From the NCBI GenBank assembly GCA_017484285.1, contig JAFUTH010000001.1, forward strand, positions 87,592-151,591: DNA of 64,000 bases. Reading direction: 5' to 3'. Both the position numbers and the translations under genes were made by a program. Below the pieces are notes generated by a model that was not told the DNA's origin, made no database searches, and worked only from the letters and a program-made list of their open reading frames with translations. Within the stretch, counting starts at the first letter, position 1, and each line of letters begins with the position of its first letter. Of this stretch, positions 60,736 through 64,000 are shown piece by piece. The DNA comes from Treponema sp. GTDB lineage: Bacteria > Spirochaetota > Spirochaetia > Treponematales > Treponemataceae.

Positions 60736-60821
60736 GCGACTTTCTCGCCGCAAACACAACCCGCAGAGGAATCTCCCCCGCAGGCTGTTCTGTCAGCTTG
60801 CCGAGCCGCACACGGGGCAAG

Positions 60822-60862
60822 GCAAGGCTTTGAGCGGTTTTGCATACCACGCAAAGCCTTGC
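60822..60862. repeat. 11-bp inverted repeat directly after the surface-protein stop codon
   Basis: GCAAGGCTTTG (60822-60832) and CAAAGCCTTGC (60852-60862) are perfect inverted repeats with a 19-base loop, one base from the stop codon of the gene at 60864. No T run follows. Stem-loops at this position occur next to variable regions of diversity-generating retroelements, but they can also simply end transcripts. The rest of 60736-60821 shows no gene. Confidence 0.6.
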
Positions 60863-60863
60863 G

Positions 60864-63317
60864 CTAGTTGAAAGCCCGCACCGCACACACAGAGAGGCTG
60901 GTGAGGTGCTTGCTGCCGCTGTCCCGGTACCCATTGCTGAAATTGAGGACGTATGCGACATTATAGCGGGAAGCGAACTGGGACGACGACCAGTATACAC
61001 CTGTACCAAACTGCGAGCCGCCGCATAGTTGGCTTGCCGCGTCCACGGTCTCCTTGCTCTTCCAAATCTGGAACAGTTCCGCAATCGTGGGCAGGTACCA
61101 GTCGCTTGCGTAATCACTGCCAGCGGCTATTCTGCTTTCTGATTCAGAGCCAATCTTTTGGCTCGCGTAGTTCTTGGCAAAGTAGAACGCAGGGTAGTTC
61201 GCTTCGGTCGCCGTGTCATCGGTGATACCGTTGCTTGCCAAGAATGTGCCGATTTGCGAAAGGTTGTCGCTCCCGTCCTTGTCGCCCGTAAAGGTGAGCG
61301 CGCCCGCACTGCCGCTTGCAGGGCACTGAATCGTGGTGATGTTCTTGCTGTAGGCATTCGCGCTGTTCGTGCACCATGCAAGACTGCTCTTGTTGTGAGC
61401 CAAGCCCACGCCAAGCGTGCGGCTCGTGGTGGTGTCAGCGTTGCCTTCGGCATCATCTGAATTCAGTTCCGTTCCCACATAGAAAATCACGGCGATTGCC
61501 TTTGCTTTTTGGTCGTCAGTAAGCGTCAAATCGCTTGCATACGGCGTTGCGCTTCCGTCAGTGAACACGATGTCGCCCACGGCCTTTGCCTCGCTCGGTG
61601 CTTTACTGCCGATGTAGGTTGTTGGGGTTACCTCTAAATCCCGGACTAGAATAACAATACATTCAGAAGGATCGCCAGTACTGACAAATGCTCTGCCATA
61701 GGCCATAGCGTAATAATAAGGATACCCATTGGTAGAACGCTCACTTGACCAGGCCTCTTTAGCATATAGACTGCTGTCACTAGAACCAGCGACACGCGCA
61801 CTAATGCCTAGTATTTGATAGTTTGAAAAAATAGTTTCAAGCTGGGCATTTGTCGGCATAGTCCATCCATCAGGTGTCTGAGGATATTCGGGCATAGCCT
61901 CAGCATATGTTAACCATTCATATTCATAATATATCATGAATTCTGTATTCACGCACACGCCAATTGCCTCGTAGCCTGAGCCTGAGTAGTCATTCAGGTT
62001 GTACAGGTCATAGTCGTATGCCACATATTTCAGTGTGCTGCCGCCGTCACTGCTCACGGCGATGTCTCCTGCGGACACTTCATCTTTACCCGCCCTGAAT
62101 ACTAGGAGCTTGTAGCTTGCCGTGTTTGTGGCGTAGGTGTAGGTATCGGAGTCCGCTACGGTGGCGGTGATTGTCGTTATTCCTGCTCCCCTGATGGTCA
62201 CTTCGCCATTTGTTTCGTCTACTATAGCTACCCCTGACTTGCTAGAAGTGTAACTGACCGTGCCGTCTCCTGTTTTTGTCAGATTATTTGTGAAATTTGA
62301 ATCGCCGTTCTGTTTATCCACGATTGCAGTTTCGTAACTTATGCTACCGGCAATTTTCCATTTTGCATACAGCGTGATATCCGCCGTAATCGCGGTGTTA
62401 AAGTCAAACGCCGTGTCGGAAAGCGTTGTGCCGCCGTCCGCTGAGGTGTACCAACCCGCAAAACTGTAGCTTGTTGTTTCTGTGGAATCTTTTGTTGGGT
62501 CGGCGGGCTTTGTAACGGTGCTTCCGCCTGTCACTACGGCAAAGGTCGTATCGCTGTCCGTCTTAAAGGTAACGGTTTGTATGCTCTTAAGGTCTTCTGC
62601 GCTCTCAATCACTGGGGAAGATATGCTTTGCACGCCGTCTGTGATTCCTGCGTATTCGCGCCATTCGGCGAGCTTGAGCGTTTTTTCCGTGTCGCCCCAG
62701 AGCGTGAATACAAGAACATAGTTACCGGCTGCAATATTTTCTGCTGAGTATGTAGCCTTGTGCTCTTCAAATGTAAGAAGCGCGCCCTCTGGTGTGAGGG
62801 TTTCAGCTTCGTCCATCGTTTTGAGCGCGGCTTCAACGGCTTTCACGACAGTCGGAACGCCAAGCGTGACGCTCAAAGAACCGCTTCCTGCTGTAGAAAG
62901 CTCGTTCAGCGCGAGCGTGAAGCTGAGCGGATTTGCTCCCGACCCGATTGTCTTTTGCGCCGTGCCCTGCCAGGTCGCCCCGCCTTTTGTGGCTGTGAGC
63001 GTGAATGAGTAGCTTGCCCCTGCGCTGACGGCGATGTTCGCCCCTGTCATTTTTGCGTAGGCTGTGCTTGTGTCGTCAGTTTCCCATGTCTTGTTTACGG
63101 CTACGGCATTTTCCGCCGCAGTTGTGCCTGTGAGCGTAAAGCGGTCAAAATCCTCTGCGCCAGACACTGCGGGAAGTGCCGTGCGGCTCGCTTCATCCAG
63201 TCCGATTGTGATGTATGCCGCATTTTTCTCATCGCTTTCGCTCGTGTTGTCCATCGAGCAGGAAGCGAGTGCGAGTGCGGCAAGAGCCGCAAATGCTGAT
63301 AGTAGTTTTCGTTTCAT
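60864..63317 (-). CDS. Surface lipoprotein with InlB repeat, Big_2-like domain and two DUF1566/C-type-lectin-like modules
   Basis: An 817-residue lipoprotein (lipobox LASC, Cys 20; AAGGGGG before the ATG). It begins with a domain shared with the protein at 7762 (EASRTALPAV), then an InlB-type repeat (SYSFAGWYTS...ITLYAKW, about 265-345), a Big_2-like domain (GTVSYTSSKSGVAIVDETNG...GITTITATV, about 360-430) and two DUF1566-type modules: about 470-570 (TYAEAMPEYPQTPDGWTMPT) and about 690-817 (DWYLPTIAELFQIWKS, GVYWSSSQFASRYN, NGYRDSG...CAVRAF). DUF1566 is a C-type-lectin-like fold and a known target type of diversity-generating retroelements, as with TvpA in T. denticola. A lower-G+C segment covers the first module. 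Confidence 0.8.
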   Translation of the reverse strand: MKRKLLSAFAALAALALASCSMDNTSESDEKNAAYITIGLDEASRTALPAVSGAEDFDRFTLTGTTAAENAVAVNKTWETDDTSTAYAKMTGANIAVSAGASYSFTLTATKGGATWQGTAQKTIGSGANPLSFTLALNELSTAGSGSLSVTLGVPTVVKAVEAALKTMDEAETLTPEGALLTFEEHKATYSAENIAAGNYVLVFTLWGDTEKTLKLAEWREYAGITDGVQSISSPVIESAEDLKSIQTVTFKTDSDTTFAVVTGGSTVTKPADPTKDSTETTSYSFAGWYTSADGGTTLSDTAFDFNTAITADITLYAKWKIAGSISYETAIVDKQNGDSNFTNNLTKTGDGTVSYTSSKSGVAIVDETNGEVTIRGAGITTITATVADSDTYTYATNTASYKLLVFRAGKDEVSAGDIAVSSDGGSTLKYVAYDYDLYNLNDYSGSGYEAIGVCVNTEFMIYYEYEWLTYAEAMPEYPQTPDGWTMPTNAQLETIFSNYQILGISARVAGSSDSSLYAKEAWSSERSTNGYPYYYAMAYGRAFVSTGDPSECIVILVRDLEVTPTTYIGSKAPSEAKAVGDIVFTDGSATPYASDLTLTDDQKAKAIAVIFYVGTELNSDDAEGNADTTTSRTLGVGLAHNKSSLAWCTNSANAYSKNITTIQCPASGSAGALTFTGDKDGSDNLSQIGTFLASNGITDDTATEANYPAFYFAKNYASQKIGSESESRIAAGSDYASDWYLPTIAELFQIWKSKETVDAASQLCGGSQFGTGVYWSSSQFASRYNVAYVLNFSNGYRDSGSKHLTSLSVCAVRAFN

Positions 63318-63328
63318 GTGTTTCCCCC

Positions 63329-64000
63329 TTATTTCTTAACTGAAATCTGTGTTCCGTAAGGAATTCCGCCTTTTGTTGCGCTGAGCGAAATCTGGTAGAC
63401 ATTTCCCTGCGTGAGGCTTGCCTTTGTGAGGGTGAGCGTCGTGCCGTCCTCGCTGACAGCCGCTCCCGTGACAGATGATGCAGGCTCGCCGTCAATGCGC
63501 CAGCTGTAGCCGGTAAAGCCCGCGCTTGCCGTGAGCGTGATTGTGTCCTCGTCCTGTGCCTGCTCGACGCTTATGGTTGACTCAGGCGCGATTGTAACGG
63601 AGATGCCGTTGGCTGTCGTCCATGTCGCTGTAAGCGTGATGTCGCCTGTTGTGCCTTTTGCGATTTTTGTTACCGTTTCGCCGTCAGCGTTCTGCCACCC
63701 GCTGAATGTGTAGCCGTCCTTGCTTGCGTTAGACAAGATGATGTCGTCGCTTCCGATGGTGTAGGTCGCGGGATTTGCGCTTGCGTTCGTGCCGCCGTCA
63801 AGGTTGTAGGTGATTTCGTAGCTGATTGCAGTGAATGTCGCAGAAACGGTGACATTTCCTGCGGGCATGGTGAACGCGCCGTTTGTGACGATGACAGATT
63901 CTTCGCCGTTCTTTACGGTGTACGAGCCGAGTTTGTAGCCGTCTGCGGGCGTGGCGGTGAGCGTGATTGTCTCGCCCTTTGTCGCAGGAGATTTGTCCGC
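63329..64000 (-). CDS. C-terminal part of a surface protein with bacterial repeat domains, cut by the window edge
   Basis: The frame is open from the window edge to the stop at 63329 (223 codons visible). It contains two extracellular repeat units (KGETITLTATPADGYKLGSY...NGAFTMPAGNVTVSATF; ISYEITYNLDGGTNASANPA...YTFSGWQN) and ends in a PKD/Ig-like domain (FTGYSWRIDGEPASSV...YQISLSATKGG) like the end of the 1277-residue lipoprotein at 3917. The N-terminus lies outside the window. The gene at 60864 starts 11 bases downstream, so the two form an operon. Confidence 0.8.
   Translation of the reverse strand, partial: ADKSPATKGETITLTATPADGYKLGSYTVKNGEESVIVTNGAFTMPAGNVTVSATFTAISYEITYNLDGGTNASANPATYTIGSDDIILSNASKDGYTFSGWQNADGETVTKIAKGTTGDITLTATWTTANGISVTIAPESTISVEQAQDEDTITLTASAGFTGYSWRIDGEPASSVTGAAVSEDGTTLTLTKASLTQGNVYQISLSATKGGIPYGTQISVKK

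Noticed and set aside
60653..61117. Minus-strand frame of 154 codons between the surface-protein gene and the candidate RNA
   Set aside because: Most of it lies inside the surface-protein gene in another frame, it has no ribosome binding site and no domain; the end overlaps the RNA promoter.
1..64000. tRNA or rRNA genes
   Set aside because: No T-loop GTTCGA-type motif in a cloverleaf context and no rRNA-like sequence was found by reading; a covariance-model scan would settle this.

Overview
The window looks like chromosome from a Treponema-like spirochaete (inference). The support is a P83/100-family antigen gene, many surface lipoproteins with the relaxed spirochaetal lipobox, a BMP-type binding protein and the bacterial block rpsF-ssb-rpsR-rplI-dnaB. 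Hand counts on single 60-base lines give about 57-67% G+C in housekeeping and some surface genes, about 42% inside the large surface genes, and 28% in one line of the accessory island. I saw no rRNA, tRNA or CRISPR array.

Layout. 1-640: the start of a minus-strand gene, a 12-bp palindrome and an XRE regulator. 650-16068: a mostly co-directional cluster of surface lipoproteins (repeat, PPC-like, LRR/InlB-like), a PEGA/beta-barrel protein, a small barrel protein and a secreted transglutaminase-like protein. 16065-28721: housekeeping and conserved spirochaetal genes, namely rpsF-ssb-rpsR-rplI, a three-way-junction terminator, dnaB, an RNA m5U methyltransferase, a propeller protein, P83/100, a barrel protein, metG and a HAD-methyltransferase fusion. 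28722-40130: an AT-richer accessory island with an unusual RNase III, unknown proteins, a membrane-tethered UvrD-like helicase/nuclease, a WYL-like/Dna2-like helicase/nuclease, a Bro-N/DinD protein, gene remnants and a VapBC pair. A 137-bp direct repeat brackets the second helicase and the Bro-N gene. 40133-46722: a FemAB-like transferase and a TolC-MFP-RND efflux operon. 46719-56342 (minus strand): BMP protein, giant membrane-propeller-HD-GYP sensor, 7TM-PAS protein, LuxR-type regulator and chemoreceptor. 56571-59900: an AAA/DUF4143 ATPase, then a barrel protein and OmpR-type regulator between two copies of a dispersed repeat. 59883-64000 (minus strand): a PBECR4-like nuclease preceded by a candidate structured RNA, and two surface proteins, one with DUF1566/C-type-lectin-like modules.

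How the parts may work together. The 7TM-PAS operon and the chemoreceptor gene share an inverted-repeat operator at the same distance from their -10 elements. The LuxR-type gene lies between them and is the natural candidate to bind it. The efflux operon and the barrel gene at 58001 share a 43-bp upstream motif, and an OmpR-type regulator follows the barrel gene. Several genes have a good -10 only 6-11 bases before the start codon, suggesting leaderless mRNAs.

Best candidates for undescribed biology are (1) the island combining an RNase III variant with two helicase-nucleases, (2) the 190-nt structured RNA with its own promoter and terminator placed directly before a PBECR4-type nuclease, and (3) the two-site operator linking a c-di-GMP sensor operon to a chemoreceptor.
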